This document shows, one piece after another, positions 5,033 through 14,041 of a stretch of DNA of 64,000 nt; position 1 is the first letter of the stretch; each line of letters opens with the position of its first letter. The notes under the pieces were generated by a model, which had not been told where the DNA came from, searched no databases, and saw only the letters and a program-made list of their open reading frames with translations. The stretch covers positions 1-64,000 of IMG/VR virus record IMGVR_UViG_3300002835_000097; one strand, 5' to 3'. Position numbers and translations under genes: made by a program. This DNA comes from a virus.

Positions 5033-5660
5033 ATTGCCCAATGGCGTAGAAACAGAAGAATTTTTATTAGTTTTGGATAATATTACTAAAAGATTAGCTA
5101 ATAAATTCAGATTCGCCTATCATAGCATAGAAGATATGAAGCAACAAGCTGCTATTTTTGCTTTGGAAGGATTAAAAAATTATGACAAGAAAAGGCCCCT
5201 GGAAAACTTTCTTTGGACCCATGTTCGTAATAGACTATTTAATTACAAACGTAATAACTATCAAAGGCCCGACAAACCTTGTTTAACTTGTCCATTTTTT
5301 GATAAAGGTTGTAAAGTGAGCATTAATCAGTGTGAACAATATAAAAATAAAAATGATTGTGAACTATATGCAGCATGGGCAAAAAGAAATGAGGCCAAAA
5401 AGAATATTATTCAACCAGGTTATATTGAGAATAACACCTCATTAGGCCCATCTCTTCCTGCACCACTATTAGAAAACCAAGAGTTAATTAAATTTTTAGA
5501 TTCTAACATACAAAGTGATTATAGAGAAAGTTATTTAAAACTAAAACATGGAACTAAAATTAATAAGACCGAGCTTAAAAAACTCAAAGCTCATATTCAA
5601 AAAATAATGGAGGAAAACAATTGGAAAATAGAAACATTCCAAGAAAACGAGGACAACTAA
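5004..5660 (+). CDS. Sigma-70-region-2-like phage transcription factor with Cys cluster
   Basis: The 218-residue protein carries a segment typical of sigma region 2 at about residues 30-85: a helix with SIEDMKQQAAIFALEGLKNY, then DKKRPLENFLWTHVRNRLFN. The pattern resembles T4 gp55-type late sigma factors. After it comes a Cys cluster (C93, C96, C103, C110, C119) that could bind zinc. No clear region 4 for the -35 box is visible, which fits a factor reading a single promoter box. It is likely the protein that directs polymerase to the GGTGTAT(A/T) box before the structural genes; that link is inference. It overlaps the genes on both sides. Confidence 0.7.
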   Translation: MTKKQQNKDKLPNGVETEEFLLVLDNITKRLANKFRFAYHSIEDMKQQAAIFALEGLKNYDKKRPLENFLWTHVRNRLFNYKRNNYQRPDKPCLTCPFFDKGCKVSINQCEQYKNKNDCELYAAWAKRNEAKKNIIQPGYIENNTSLGPSLPAPLLENQELIKFLDSNIQSDYRESYLKLKHGTKINKTELKKLKAHIQKIMEENNWKIETFQENEDN

Positions 5661-6436
5661 GTTTAGAAGAAGAAAAATACATTCGTGATAACTATAGTTC
5701 AATACCATTACAGCAAATTGCTGATGCTCTAAACAGAAACTTAGCTCCAGTAGAAAGATACGTTAATGAGAATCAATTATCTGTGGTTAATAATTCACAA
5801 GATGATCAGATACTAAAACAAAAATTACACAGTAAAACCTTTTGGTTAGAAATACTAAGACAATTTGATAAAGAGAGCGGTGAACTAGAATATTTTGAAA
5901 GTACCTGGGTTAATTTAGTCAAACAATTTCGTGAAGATGTTTTACCCGCCGAAGAACTTCAGATTAAACAATTTATAACTATTGATATTCTGATTAATCG
6001 AAGTATGAAAGAACGAAAGCGTCATATTGCTGAAACTGAAAAATTACAAAAGCAAGTTGACAAAGAATATGAAAAAAGTGAAGATCAAAGAGACATACCG
6101 AAATTGGCTAATTTAGAAACTCAATTAAGTTTTGCTCGTAACAGTATTGCAAACTATACTAACGAATATACTAAACTTTTAAATGAACAACAAAAGATTA
6201 GCAAAGACCTTAAAGCTACTCGTGAACAGCGTATCAAAAGAATAGAAGATGGTAAAAGCAGTTGGACAGGATTAATACGCATGTTGGAAGACGAAGAAAC
6301 ACGAGAAAAAGAAGGACGTCAAATGGAGATTATCAGTTTAGCTACCGAAAAATACAAACAGCAATTAGCTGGCTATCATTCTTTTCAGGATAATACTGTA
6401 GATAAACCTCTTTTAACACCAGATACTGTGGAGTAA
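5621..6436 (+). CDS. HTH plus coiled-coil protein, probable small terminase subunit
   Basis: The 271-residue protein has an N-terminal helix-turn-helix (LSLEEEKYIRDNYSSIPLQQ, then IADALNRNLAPVERYV) and a long charged helical part (about residues 125-225) likely to form coiled coils. The order DNA-binding domain then oligomerising helices, upstream of the large terminase, is that of small terminase subunits that recognise phage DNA for packaging. The start codon is TTG, chosen because a perfect GGAGG lies 7 nt upstream. It overlaps the sigma gene by 40 nt. A structural or regulatory role is the alternative. Confidence 0.55.
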   Translation: MENRNIPRKRGQLSLEEEKYIRDNYSSIPLQQIADALNRNLAPVERYVNENQLSVVNNSQDDQILKQKLHSKTFWLEILRQFDKESGELEYFESTWVNLVKQFREDVLPAEELQIKQFITIDILINRSMKERKRHIAETEKLQKQVDKEYEKSEDQRDIPKLANLETQLSFARNSIANYTNEYTKLLNEQQKISKDLKATREQRIKRIEDGKSSWTGLIRMLEDEETREKEGRQMEIISLATEKYKQQLAGYHSFQDNTVDKPLLTPDTVE

Positions 6437-6438
6437 AT

Positions 6439-7434
6439 ATGAAAACAGCAATTGTTACGGGAATAACAGGTCAAGATGGTAGTTATTTAGCAGAAAATTT
6501 ATTAGACAAAGATTACAAAGTTATTGGATTATACAGAAGATCCAGTACCAATACCTTCAATAGAATCAAACATATAGATAATCCTAATTTTATTTTGCAA
6601 GAATATGACATTACTGATCCTAGCGGATGCATATCTTTAATATCATATATCCAACCTGATGAATTTTATAATTTGGCGGCCCAAAGTCATGTGGCCACAA
6701 GTTTCAAACAACCAACTACAACATTTGAAATTAATGCTATTGGTGTTATTAATGTTTTGGAGGCTATTCGACTATTTTCAAAACATACTAAGTTTTATCA
6801 GGCTAGTACTAGCGAAATGTTTGGGCGAAATTACTCAGTTGATAGTGATGGTAACAAATATCAAAATGAAGAAACCTCCTTATTGCCACAAAGTCCTTAT
6901 GCTGTAGCTAAGTTAGCTAGTCATCGAATGGTTCAAATATACAGAGAGGCTTATAACTTATATTGTTGTAGTGGAATACTATTTAATCATGAAAGTCCAC
7001 GACGCGGCGAAAACTTTGTAACGCGTAAGATTACCAGATATATTGGTCGATTAGTTAATAACAAACTACAGCCAGATGAGAAATTGCGATTAGGAAACAT
7101 AAAAGCAGTTAGAGACTGGGGACATGCTAAAGACTATGTTGAAGCTATGAGACTAATGCTAAATAACAATATAGCCGCAAATGATTTTGTTATTAGCACC
7201 GGACAATGCTATAGTGTTGAGCAGTTTTTGCAAATAGCTTTTGGTCTAATAAATAAAGATTGGAATAATTATGTTGTTATAGATCCTGAATTCTACAGAC
7301 CAGCCGAAGTAGATTATCTGAGAGGAAACTCTGATAAAGCTAAAAAGTTACTAGGTTGGGAGCCTAAAATACCATTCGAAGATTTAGTCAAAGATATGGT
7401 AAATCAAGATATTGAGATAACAAAGAATGATTAG
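6439..7434 (+). CDS. gmd: GDP-mannose 4,6-dehydratase
   Basis: The 331-residue protein is an extended short-chain dehydrogenase. It has a Rossmann GxxGxxG at G8-G11-G14 (TGITGQDGSYL), the family STSEMFG motif at 123-129, catalytic Y154xxxK158 in SPYAVAK, and the conserved ESPRRGENFVTRKI and LGNIKAVRDWGHAKDY segments. The enzyme converts GDP-D-mannose to GDP-4-keto-6-deoxymannose, the precursor of GDP-fucose, GDP-rhamnose and GDP-perosamine. Phage copies are thought to alter host surface sugars or supply sugars for modification. Its position between packaging genes is unusual. GGAG precedes the ATG; it overlaps the HNH gene by 8 nt. Confidence 0.93.
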   Translation: MKTAIVTGITGQDGSYLAENLLDKDYKVIGLYRRSSTNTFNRIKHIDNPNFILQEYDITDPSGCISLISYIQPDEFYNLAAQSHVATSFKQPTTTFEINAIGVINVLEAIRLFSKHTKFYQASTSEMFGRNYSVDSDGNKYQNEETSLLPQSPYAVAKLASHRMVQIYREAYNLYCCSGILFNHESPRRGENFVTRKITRYIGRLVNNKLQPDEKLRLGNIKAVRDWGHAKDYVEAMRLMLNNNIAANDFVISTGQCYSVEQFLQIAFGLINKDWNNYVVIDPEFYRPAEVDYLRGNSDKAKKLLGWEPKIPFEDLVKDMVNQDIEITKND

Positions 7435-7699
7435 AAACTTTGATGATCCTGAGTATAAAAAATGGAGAAATAAAATTTATGCAAGGGATAATCATACTTG
7501 TCAATGGCCAGGATGTTCTAATAAGAAAAAATTGAATGCTCACCATATTCGTCGTTGGGCTGATTTTCCAGGACTACGGTTCGCTGTTGATAATGGAATA
7601 ACATTGTGTAAAGATCATCATAAAGCAATTACTGGTGTAGAAACTTATTATGAGGCTGTTTTTTATAACATAGTAAAACAGAAAAATAATGACAAATAA
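7427..7699 (+). CDS. HNH endonuclease
   Basis: The 90-residue protein is almost entirely an HNH core: CQWPGC at 25-30, NAHHI with H39 and H40, the central Asn in DNGITLC (N56), and C61xxHH ending the zinc site. HNH proteins next to large terminases are needed for packaging and end formation in HK97-like phages, so a role with the terminase is plausible. It overlaps gmd at its start and the ERCC4 nuclease gene at its end. Confidence 0.88.
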   Translation: MIRNFDDPEYKKWRNKIYARDNHTCQWPGCSNKKKLNAHHIRRWADFPGLRFAVDNGITLCKDHHKAITGVETYYEAVFYNIVKQKNNDK

Positions 7700-8180
7700 T
7701 AATACTTATAATAATTTTACCATTATAATAGACACGCGCGAACAACAGCCGTGGAATTTTGAGAGTTATACAACGGCACATAAGAAACTTGATACTGGAG
7801 ATTATAGTATCGAAGGACTGGAAAGCATTCTTACCATCGAAAGAAAAAAGAGCGCTAGTGAATTTGCTACAAATATAGTGGAAAGTCGATTCAAAGATGT
7901 TATTATGCGCTTGAGTCAATTTAAATATTCATTTTTATTATTAGAATTTGACTTAGAGGACCTACTAATATATCCGATAGGCAGTACTGTTCCTAAAAAA
8001 ATGTGGGATAAAGTTAAAATTACTCCAGCTTTTTTAGTTAAAAATATACTTGAATTACAATTAAATCATAATATCAAAGTAATATTTTGTGGTAATGCAA
8101 CTAGTGCTGAAAAAATAGCTGAATTTATATTTAAAAAAATACACTATATCGAAATGGTAAAAAAAACAGATGCCCAATAA
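7689..8180 (+). CDS. ERCC4-type nuclease
   Basis: The 163-residue protein matches the ERCC4 (XPF/Mus81) nuclease fold: IIIDTREQQPW (D15, R17, E18), GDYS at 37-40, and the metal-binding ERKK at 51-54 followed by a helix ending in SRFKD. Only the nuclease domain is present, without HhH or helicase parts, as in phage forms. It probably cuts branched DNA; clearing Y and Holliday structures before packaging is one possible role, given its position directly before the large terminase, which it overlaps by 11 nt. Confidence 0.85.
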   Translation: MTNNNTYNNFTIIIDTREQQPWNFESYTTAHKKLDTGDYSIEGLESILTIERKKSASEFATNIVESRFKDVIMRLSQFKYSFLLLEFDLEDLLIYPIGSTVPKKMWDKVKITPAFLVKNILELQLNHNIKVIFCGNATSAEKIAEFIFKKIHYIEMVKKTDAQ

Positions 8181-10194
8181 TACTGATATAATATTTGACG
8201 ATGCATGGTTGGGCTTGGGTGATCTATCAGCCCTGAGTTTGCCTAATAATGTAATGATACACAGGTCTGAGAAAGATATAGAATTTCCAGATCTTCATTT
8301 GATGCGTATATTAAAAAATCCTAAATATATTGGTAGTATGGTTAAATTACTATTTAATATAGAATTACATCCTATGCAAGTTGTAATTTTACAAGAATTT
8401 TGGATACGACCATTTCCAATGTATATTGCTAGTCGTGGTTGGGGAAAATCATTCTTATTAGCTTTGTATTGTATTATAAAATGCACATTCTGTCCTGGTA
8501 CTAAAATAGTAGTTGTCGGTGCTGCCTTTCGTCAGAGTAAAATCATCTTTGAATATATGGAAACAATATGGAGAAACAGTCCTATTTTAAGAAGTATTTT
8601 TAATGGTAATGATGATGGACCACGAAGAGACGTTGACAGATGTACTATCCGATTAGGAGATAGTTGGACAATAGCTATTCCAATGGGTGACGGAAGTAAA
8701 ATCAGAGGATTAAGAGCACATATTATTATTGCTGACGAATTTGCATCTATAAGTCCAGATATTTATGAGACGGTAGTTTCTGGATTCGCTGCTGTTAGTG
8801 CTAGTCCTATTCAGAATGTTAAAGAGCAAGCAAAAAAGAAAGCTATGATAGACGCTGGTTTATGGAATGAAGAATTAGAAGTTCTTAATACTAAGATGGG
8901 AAATCAAGCAATAATTTCTGGAACGGCAGATTATGATTTTAAACACTTTGCTAGTTATTGGAAAAGATATAAAACAATTATAGAAAGCAAAGGAGATAAA
9001 TCTAAATTAGAAGATATATTTAAAGGAGAAGTTCCTGAGAATTTTAATTGGAGAGACTATAGTATCATACGTATTCCTTATGAATTAATACCAAAAGGAT
9101 TCATGGACGATAAACAAGTTAGTAGAGCTAAAGCAACTATTCATAATGGAATCTATAATATGGAATATGCTGCTTGCTTTGTTAAGGACAGTGAAGGTTT
9201 TTTTAGACGAAGTTTAATAGAAAGTTGTGTTGTATCTAATAAAGAAATTATTATTGATGGTAAAAGAATTCTTTTTGATGCGGTGGCTAAAGGAGATCCA
9301 GATAAACAATATATATATGGAATAGATCCAGCTAGTGAACAAGATAACTTTAGTATAGTTATATTAGAAGTTAATTCTACACATTCTAAAATCGTGTATT
9401 GCTGGACTACTAATAGAGCTAATTTTAAAGAACGTCAAAAAACAGGGTTAATTACGGAACATGATTTCTATGGATTCTGTGCTCGTAAAATTAGAAATTT
9501 GATGAAAACCTTTAAGCCCTTAAGGATAGGAATGGATGCTCAGGGAGGTGGTGTGGCTATTGAAGAATCATTGCACGACCCAAATAAATTAGAGGATGGA
9601 GAATTATTAATTTGGCCAACCGTAAATGATGACAAAGCTAAGGACACAGATTCTCAAGCAGGACTACACATATTAGAGCTTGTACAATTTGCTAAAGCAG
9701 ACTGGACCAGCCAAGCTAATCATGGACTTAGAAAAGATTTAGAAGACAAAACCCTATTATTTCCATCATTTGATAATTTGACTTTAGGATTAGCTATAGA
9801 AAAAGAAGGTCAAAATATACTAGAAGCAGATCTCAATCCGTTATATGATAATGTAAGTGAATGCATTTTAGAAATTGAAGAGTTGAAAAATGAATTAACA
9901 ACAATAGTTATGACACAAACAAGTAATGGACCAAATGCCAGAGACAGATGGGATACTCCAGAGACTAAATTAGGACACGGAAAAAAAGGAAGACTTAGAA
10001 AAGATAGATATAGCTCTTTAATAATAGCTAATATGTTAGCTAGACAATTAACAAAAGTGTTAAAACCAGTTGATTATGATGTTATAGGAGCTAATGCAAA
10101 AGACCAATCTAAAAATAACGGAAGTATGTATAAAGGTCCAGAATGGTTTACTTCTAATGCTAATGACGATATTTATACAGGAATTTATAGATAA
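8170..10194 (+). CDS. terL: Terminase large subunit
   Basis: The 674-residue packaging motor has an ATPase half with a Walker A-like ASRGWGKS (87-94) and Walker B HIIIADE (D189-E190), followed by SGTADYDF as probable motif C. The nuclease half has an RNase H-like core: YGIDPAS with D386 and GMDAQGGG with D456. The protein pumps DNA into the prohead through the portal and cuts it at termination. Its length is in the range of large myovirus-type terminases. The portal follows after 56 nt. Confidence 0.93.
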   Translation: MPNNTDIIFDDAWLGLGDLSALSLPNNVMIHRSEKDIEFPDLHLMRILKNPKYIGSMVKLLFNIELHPMQVVILQEFWIRPFPMYIASRGWGKSFLLALYCIIKCTFCPGTKIVVVGAAFRQSKIIFEYMETIWRNSPILRSIFNGNDDGPRRDVDRCTIRLGDSWTIAIPMGDGSKIRGLRAHIIIADEFASISPDIYETVVSGFAAVSASPIQNVKEQAKKKAMIDAGLWNEELEVLNTKMGNQAIISGTADYDFKHFASYWKRYKTIIESKGDKSKLEDIFKGEVPENFNWRDYSIIRIPYELIPKGFMDDKQVSRAKATIHNGIYNMEYAACFVKDSEGFFRRSLIESCVVSNKEIIIDGKRILFDAVAKGDPDKQYIYGIDPASEQDNFSIVILEVNSTHSKIVYCWTTNRANFKERQKTGLITEHDFYGFCARKIRNLMKTFKPLRIGMDAQGGGVAIEESLHDPNKLEDGELLIWPTVNDDKAKDTDSQAGLHILELVQFAKADWTSQANHGLRKDLEDKTLLFPSFDNLTLGLAIEKEGQNILEADLNPLYDNVSECILEIEELKNELTTIVMTQTSNGPNARDRWDTPETKLGHGKKGRLRKDRYSSLIIANMLARQLTKVLKPVDYDVIGANAKDQSKNNGSMYKGPEWFTSNANDDIYTGIYR

Positions 10195-10202
10195 AGTGTA
10201 TA
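10195..10202 (+). promoter_or_regulatory. GTGTATA box before portal gene
   Basis: AGTGTATA directly follows the terminase stop and lies 48 nt before the portal ATG. It differs from the consensus at the first base. Confidence 0.45.
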
Positions 10203-10250
10203 AACTTACCAGTAATTGTTTTACAATCCTATTACAATAGAATTAATATT

Positions 10251-12446
10251 ATGGCTAAAAAAAGAACAAAGGATGAAGTTCTCGGAACAGTACACTCTGC
10301 ACCACCAGAAGCCTATGTAACATGGGGAGATGATTTATCTAGCAAACAAGAGGCATTAAAAACAGCAGGAGCATCATTAGACGAGTTTACTTTAGTAGAA
10401 AGAGCAACTGCTGCTGGCGGAAGAAGATATAGTTTGGATTTCTCTAGTTTGGATGGTCTTACCGGTAGTCGCCCAGGATTAACAAAAGACGATTACTACA
10501 CATTTAGGCCACAAGAAGCTCCTCCTAATGAGATAAAAATGATTCTGCAAAGAGCAGAACGAATTTATCAAAGAGTTGGTTTAGTAAAAAACGTGATTGA
10601 TCTTATGGGAGATTTTGCAAGCCAAGGCATACGACTAGTGCATAGAAATAAAAGAATTGAAAGATTTTATCGAAGATGGTTCAAGAAAATAAATGGGAAA
10701 GATAGAAGTGAAAGATTTTTGAATAATCTTTATAAGAGTGGGAATGTTGTTATAGATAGAAGAACAGCTAAATTAAGCATAAAAGCCTCAGACAAACTAT
10801 ATAAGGCTCTTGGAGCCGCCGATATGCAGCTTAATGATATACCAGAATTAAATGTAGAAAAAAGAGAGGTGCCTTGGAAATATACATTTATTGATCCTAT
10901 CTGTATAGAAGTTTCAGCTGGTGCATTGTCCTCTTTCCTTACTGAAAAAACATATGAACTACAATTGCCAGCATCTCTTAGAAAGCTAATAAATAATCCT
11001 AAAACAGAAAACGAAAAAAGAGTTATAGATAGTCTACCACAACAAATAATAGAAGCTGCTAAAAACAAAAAACCATATCCTCTTGATCCTGATAAAACTC
11101 TAGTATTTCATTATAAAAAAGATGATTGGCAGGCATGGGCATATCCTATGATTTATGCCATTATGGACGATATTACAGTTGTTGAGAAACTTAAATTGGC
11201 TGATATGGCAGCCCTTGATGGTGCTATTAGTAATATTAGAATTTTTAAATTAGGAAGTTTAGAGCATAAGATTGCTCCAACTAAAGCAGCAACATCCAAG
11301 CTTGCTCAGATTCTTGGCAATAATGTTGGCGGAGGTACAATGGATTTGATTTGGGGGCCAGATATAGAGTTATTAGAAAGCAATACCAATGTTCATAATT
11401 TTCTAGGAGAAGGTAAATATATTCCTCACTTAAATGCAATATATGCTGGTTTGGGAATACCTCCTACTCTTACAGGAACATTCGGCGCCGCAGGTACCAC
11501 GAATAATTTTATTAGTTTAAAAACGTTAACTCAAAGATTACAATATGGTAGAGATCGACTTATAGAATTCTGGGAAGAAGAAATAGCAATTGTGCAAAAG
11601 GCTATGGGCTTCAAGTTTCCTGCAAAAATTGAATTTGATCGAATGGATCTTAGCAATGAAGATACTGAAAAGGCATTATTAGTACAATTAGCTGATAGAA
11701 ATCTTATTAGCGATGAATTATTACAAACAAGATTTGGTATTGATCCTGATATGGAAAAAAGTAGACTTAATAGAGAAAGTAGAGAAAGAGATAGTAATAG
11801 AATGGTTCAAAAATCTGGCCCATGGTTTGATCCTCAGTTTGAAAATTCATTGAAAAAGATTGCATTACAAACAGGAGTTGTTTCACCAAGTCAAATAGGA
11901 TTAGACTTAGATAAGAAAAAAGGAGGAGAAAAATCTGCTCTTGAAATGAAAACTCCATCAGTTCCATTTGGAGGTGGAAATAGTGGCCCAAAAACTTCTT
12001 CTTTACCAAAACAGCCAGGAGAAGGTCGCCCAAAATTATCTAAAGATAGCGAAAAAAGACAGACTAAAAAATTCTCTCCTCAAACCGGAGCTAAATTAGT
12101 ATTATGGGCATCAGGAGCACAGGAAAAAATTAGCGAAGTAATTAATCCGATTATACTAGAGTTCTTTAAAAAGAAAAATTTAAGAAGTTTAAGTAATACA
12201 GAATCTCAAAAATTAGAAGATATTAAAACTAATATATTATTAAATATTACTCCATTTTCTTCTATAGCAGATGAGTCGATTGTAAATAATTTAAATTCTT
12301 TAGAAAATAATAATGGTATATTAAATCAATACTATATATGGCTAAAAGCTTTACAGTCTGATATTGGTCGAGAATTATCTGTTGATGAGACTAAGCAGGC
12401 TAAAGCATCTTTTTATTCTATGGTGTATACTGAAATAGATAACTAA
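10251..12446 (+). CDS. Portal protein
   Basis: The 731-residue protein follows the large terminase and has portal-like segments. These include an N-terminal region with RAERIYQRVGLVKNVIDLMG, a central IPPTLTGTFGAAGTTNN stretch followed by a long helix (LKTLTQRLQYGRDRLIEFWE), and a Gly/Ser/Pro-rich linker at about 555-610. The dodecameric portal is the DNA channel of the capsid vertex and docks terminase and neck. The C-terminal 110 residues after the linker are helical and go beyond a minimal portal. Assignment rests on position, length and these segments. A GGTGTATA box for the next gene lies in its last codons. Confidence 0.85.
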   Translation: MAKKRTKDEVLGTVHSAPPEAYVTWGDDLSSKQEALKTAGASLDEFTLVERATAAGGRRYSLDFSSLDGLTGSRPGLTKDDYYTFRPQEAPPNEIKMILQRAERIYQRVGLVKNVIDLMGDFASQGIRLVHRNKRIERFYRRWFKKINGKDRSERFLNNLYKSGNVVIDRRTAKLSIKASDKLYKALGAADMQLNDIPELNVEKREVPWKYTFIDPICIEVSAGALSSFLTEKTYELQLPASLRKLINNPKTENEKRVIDSLPQQIIEAAKNKKPYPLDPDKTLVFHYKKDDWQAWAYPMIYAIMDDITVVEKLKLADMAALDGAISNIRIFKLGSLEHKIAPTKAATSKLAQILGNNVGGGTMDLIWGPDIELLESNTNVHNFLGEGKYIPHLNAIYAGLGIPPTLTGTFGAAGTTNNFISLKTLTQRLQYGRDRLIEFWEEEIAIVQKAMGFKFPAKIEFDRMDLSNEDTEKALLVQLADRNLISDELLQTRFGIDPDMEKSRLNRESRERDSNRMVQKSGPWFDPQFENSLKKIALQTGVVSPSQIGLDLDKKKGGEKSALEMKTPSVPFGGGNSGPKTSSLPKQPGEGRPKLSKDSEKRQTKKFSPQTGAKLVLWASGAQEKISEVINPIILEFFKKKNLRSLSNTESQKLEDIKTNILLNITPFSSIADESIVNNLNSLENNNGILNQYYIWLKALQSDIGRELSVDETKQAKASFYSMVYTEIDN
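12422..12429 (+). promoter_or_regulatory. GGTGTATA box before protease-scaffold gene
   Basis: It is located inside the 3' end of the portal gene, 38 nt before the ATG of the protease-scaffold gene. Confidence 0.5.
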
Positions 12447-12467
12447 CCAAAATAAAGGTTAAATAAT

Positions 12468-14015
12468 ATGAAAATATATGATCAAGAAAAAAATGACGGA
12501 TTAGAAGAAATTCTAAAAAGTTCAGCATCAATATCATATGCTTGTGTTGTTGAGCCATATGCCGGAAATAAAAAAGACTCAAAATACTTAAAAAGCATAG
12601 CATCTTTTGATGACGAAGATCTATATTATGTTCAATCTATTTTAGTATCATCTTCATGGAACAAAAATGATGATATCTTTGATAAAGTAGAAGTATGGAA
12701 TGCTAAAAATACTCCTGAACACAAACCAACAAATTTAGAACACGATGAACATAGTATTATCGGCCATATTGTTTCGAATTGGCCAATCACAGAAGACGGA
12801 ATATTAATAGATGAAAATACTCCTGTAGAAAATCTTCCAGAAAAATATCATATTTTAACAGGATCAGTTATTTATAAAGGTTTTAGTAGTGAAGATCTGA
12901 GAGAACGATCTTTAAAACTAATATCAGAGATAGAAGACGGTACAAAATATGTTAGTATGGAATGTTTTTTTAAAGGATTCGATTATGGTTTATTAAATAA
13001 GAGTACTGGAGAATATAAAATATTAGGACGTAATTCTGAAACAGCATATTTAACAAAATTTTTACGATCCTATGGTGGAATCGGTGAACATCAAGACTAT
13101 AAAATTGGTAGAGTTTTAAGAAATATAACATTTAGTGGCAAAGGATTTGTAAATAAACCAGCCAATGAAGATAGCATTATATTTTCTAAAAATCTAATAT
13201 CTCCAAATAATAATCTTATTATAAATGATAATAATAAAGAAAAAAATCAAGAAATTGTCAATTCAGGTGTATTAAATATTCAATCCAATATACAATCGGA
13301 GACTTTAATTATGAGTTCAGCTAATACAGAAATTAATACGGAAAATAAAGAAGTGCCAGTTGTTGCAGAAGTTGCAGCAGTAGAACAAGTTGAACAAACA
13401 GAAGTTGTTCAGGTTGCAGAAGTTAATGCTGCAGAATTAACATCAAAAATTGAAGAGTTAACTGTTGCCAATGAAGCACTAAAAGCTGAAATTGAACAAA
13501 TCAAATCAGAAGCAGCTAAAAAGACCGAAGAGCAAATGAAAAAAGAAGAAGAGATGATGAAGAAAGCAAAGAGTGAATTAGAAGCTGCTCTTACCACTAT
13601 CGCAGAATATGTTGCTAAAGAAGAAGCCATGATGAAGAAAGAAAAGAAAATGAAAAGAATGGCTACTTTAATTGAGGCTGGTATTGATAATGAATCAGCC
13701 GAGGCAACAGTTGACAAATTCGAAAGTTTGGATGATGAAGCTTTTCAAGCTATGACTTCTCTTTTTGCTGGCAAAATGCCACCTTGGTTAGAAAAGATCA
13801 AAAAGAAAGAAGAAGAAGAAGCTATGATGATGCGCAAAAAAGCATCAGAAGAAACTTCAGTTGAAGCAGATCCATCGGTGCTAGAAACAGCCGAAGTTGA
13901 AGCTAGTGTAAATTTGGGCGTTGGTAGCGACGATGTAGTATCTGCACTAGAAACAACTAGAGCAGCTTTGATCGAATTTGTAAGTAGTAAACTAGGTAAA
14001 AAAAACAATAAGTAA
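12468..14015 (+). CDS. Prohead protease-scaffold fusion
   Basis: The 515-residue protein has two parts. Residues 1 to about 240 resemble phage capsid-maturation proteases, with a His-rich segment EHDEHSIIGH (H92, H95, H100), a candidate nucleophile Ser in YVSMECFF (S163) and the common FVNKPANEDS end. Residues 280 to 515 are a highly charged Glu/Lys/Met coiled coil followed by a short C-terminal helix, typical of scaffolding protein. The protease would cut scaffold and capsid protein after prohead assembly. An in-frame start with its own ribosome-binding site at 13311 should also yield scaffold alone. The catalytic residue choice is tentative. Confidence 0.75.
   Translation: MKIYDQEKNDGLEEILKSSASISYACVVEPYAGNKKDSKYLKSIASFDDEDLYYVQSILVSSSWNKNDDIFDKVEVWNAKNTPEHKPTNLEHDEHSIIGHIVSNWPITEDGILIDENTPVENLPEKYHILTGSVIYKGFSSEDLRERSLKLISEIEDGTKYVSMECFFKGFDYGLLNKSTGEYKILGRNSETAYLTKFLRSYGGIGEHQDYKIGRVLRNITFSGKGFVNKPANEDSIIFSKNLISPNNNLIINDNNKEKNQEIVNSGVLNIQSNIQSETLIMSSANTEINTENKEVPVVAEVAAVEQVEQTEVVQVAEVNAAELTSKIEELTVANEALKAEIEQIKSEAAKKTEEQMKKEEEMMKKAKSELEAALTTIAEYVAKEEAMMKKEKKMKRMATLIEAGIDNESAEATVDKFESLDDEAFQAMTSLFAGKMPPWLEKIKKKEEEEAMMMRKKASEETSVEADPSVLETAEVEASVNLGVGSDDVVSALETTRAALIEFVSSKLGKKNNK
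13266..13273 (+). promoter_or_regulatory. GGTGTATT box before nested scaffold start
   Basis: The box lies within the protease-scaffold gene, 37 nt before the internal ATG at 13311. This is the same distance as at true gene starts. Confidence 0.5.
13311..14015 (+). CDS. Nested in-frame scaffolding protein
   Basis: An ATG in the frame of the protease-scaffold gene is preceded by GGAG with a 9-nt gap, a near-ideal ribosome-binding site. A GGTGTATT box lies farther upstream. The product (234 residues, starting MSSANTEINTENKE) is the Glu/Lys-rich coiled-coil scaffold without the protease part. This mirrors lambda C/Nu3, where scaffold is made from an internal start in excess over protease. Supported by sequence signals only. 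Confidence 0.65.
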   Translation: MSSANTEINTENKEVPVVAEVAAVEQVEQTEVVQVAEVNAAELTSKIEELTVANEALKAEIEQIKSEAAKKTEEQMKKEEEMMKKAKSELEAALTTIAEYVAKEEAMMKKEKKMKRMATLIEAGIDNESAEATVDKFESLDDEAFQAMTSLFAGKMPPWLEKIKKKEEEEAMMMRKKASEETSVEADPSVLETAEVEASVNLGVGSDDVVSALETTRAALIEFVSSKLGKKNNK

Positions 14016-14041
14016 TCACCAATTAATACGGAGAAATTACA

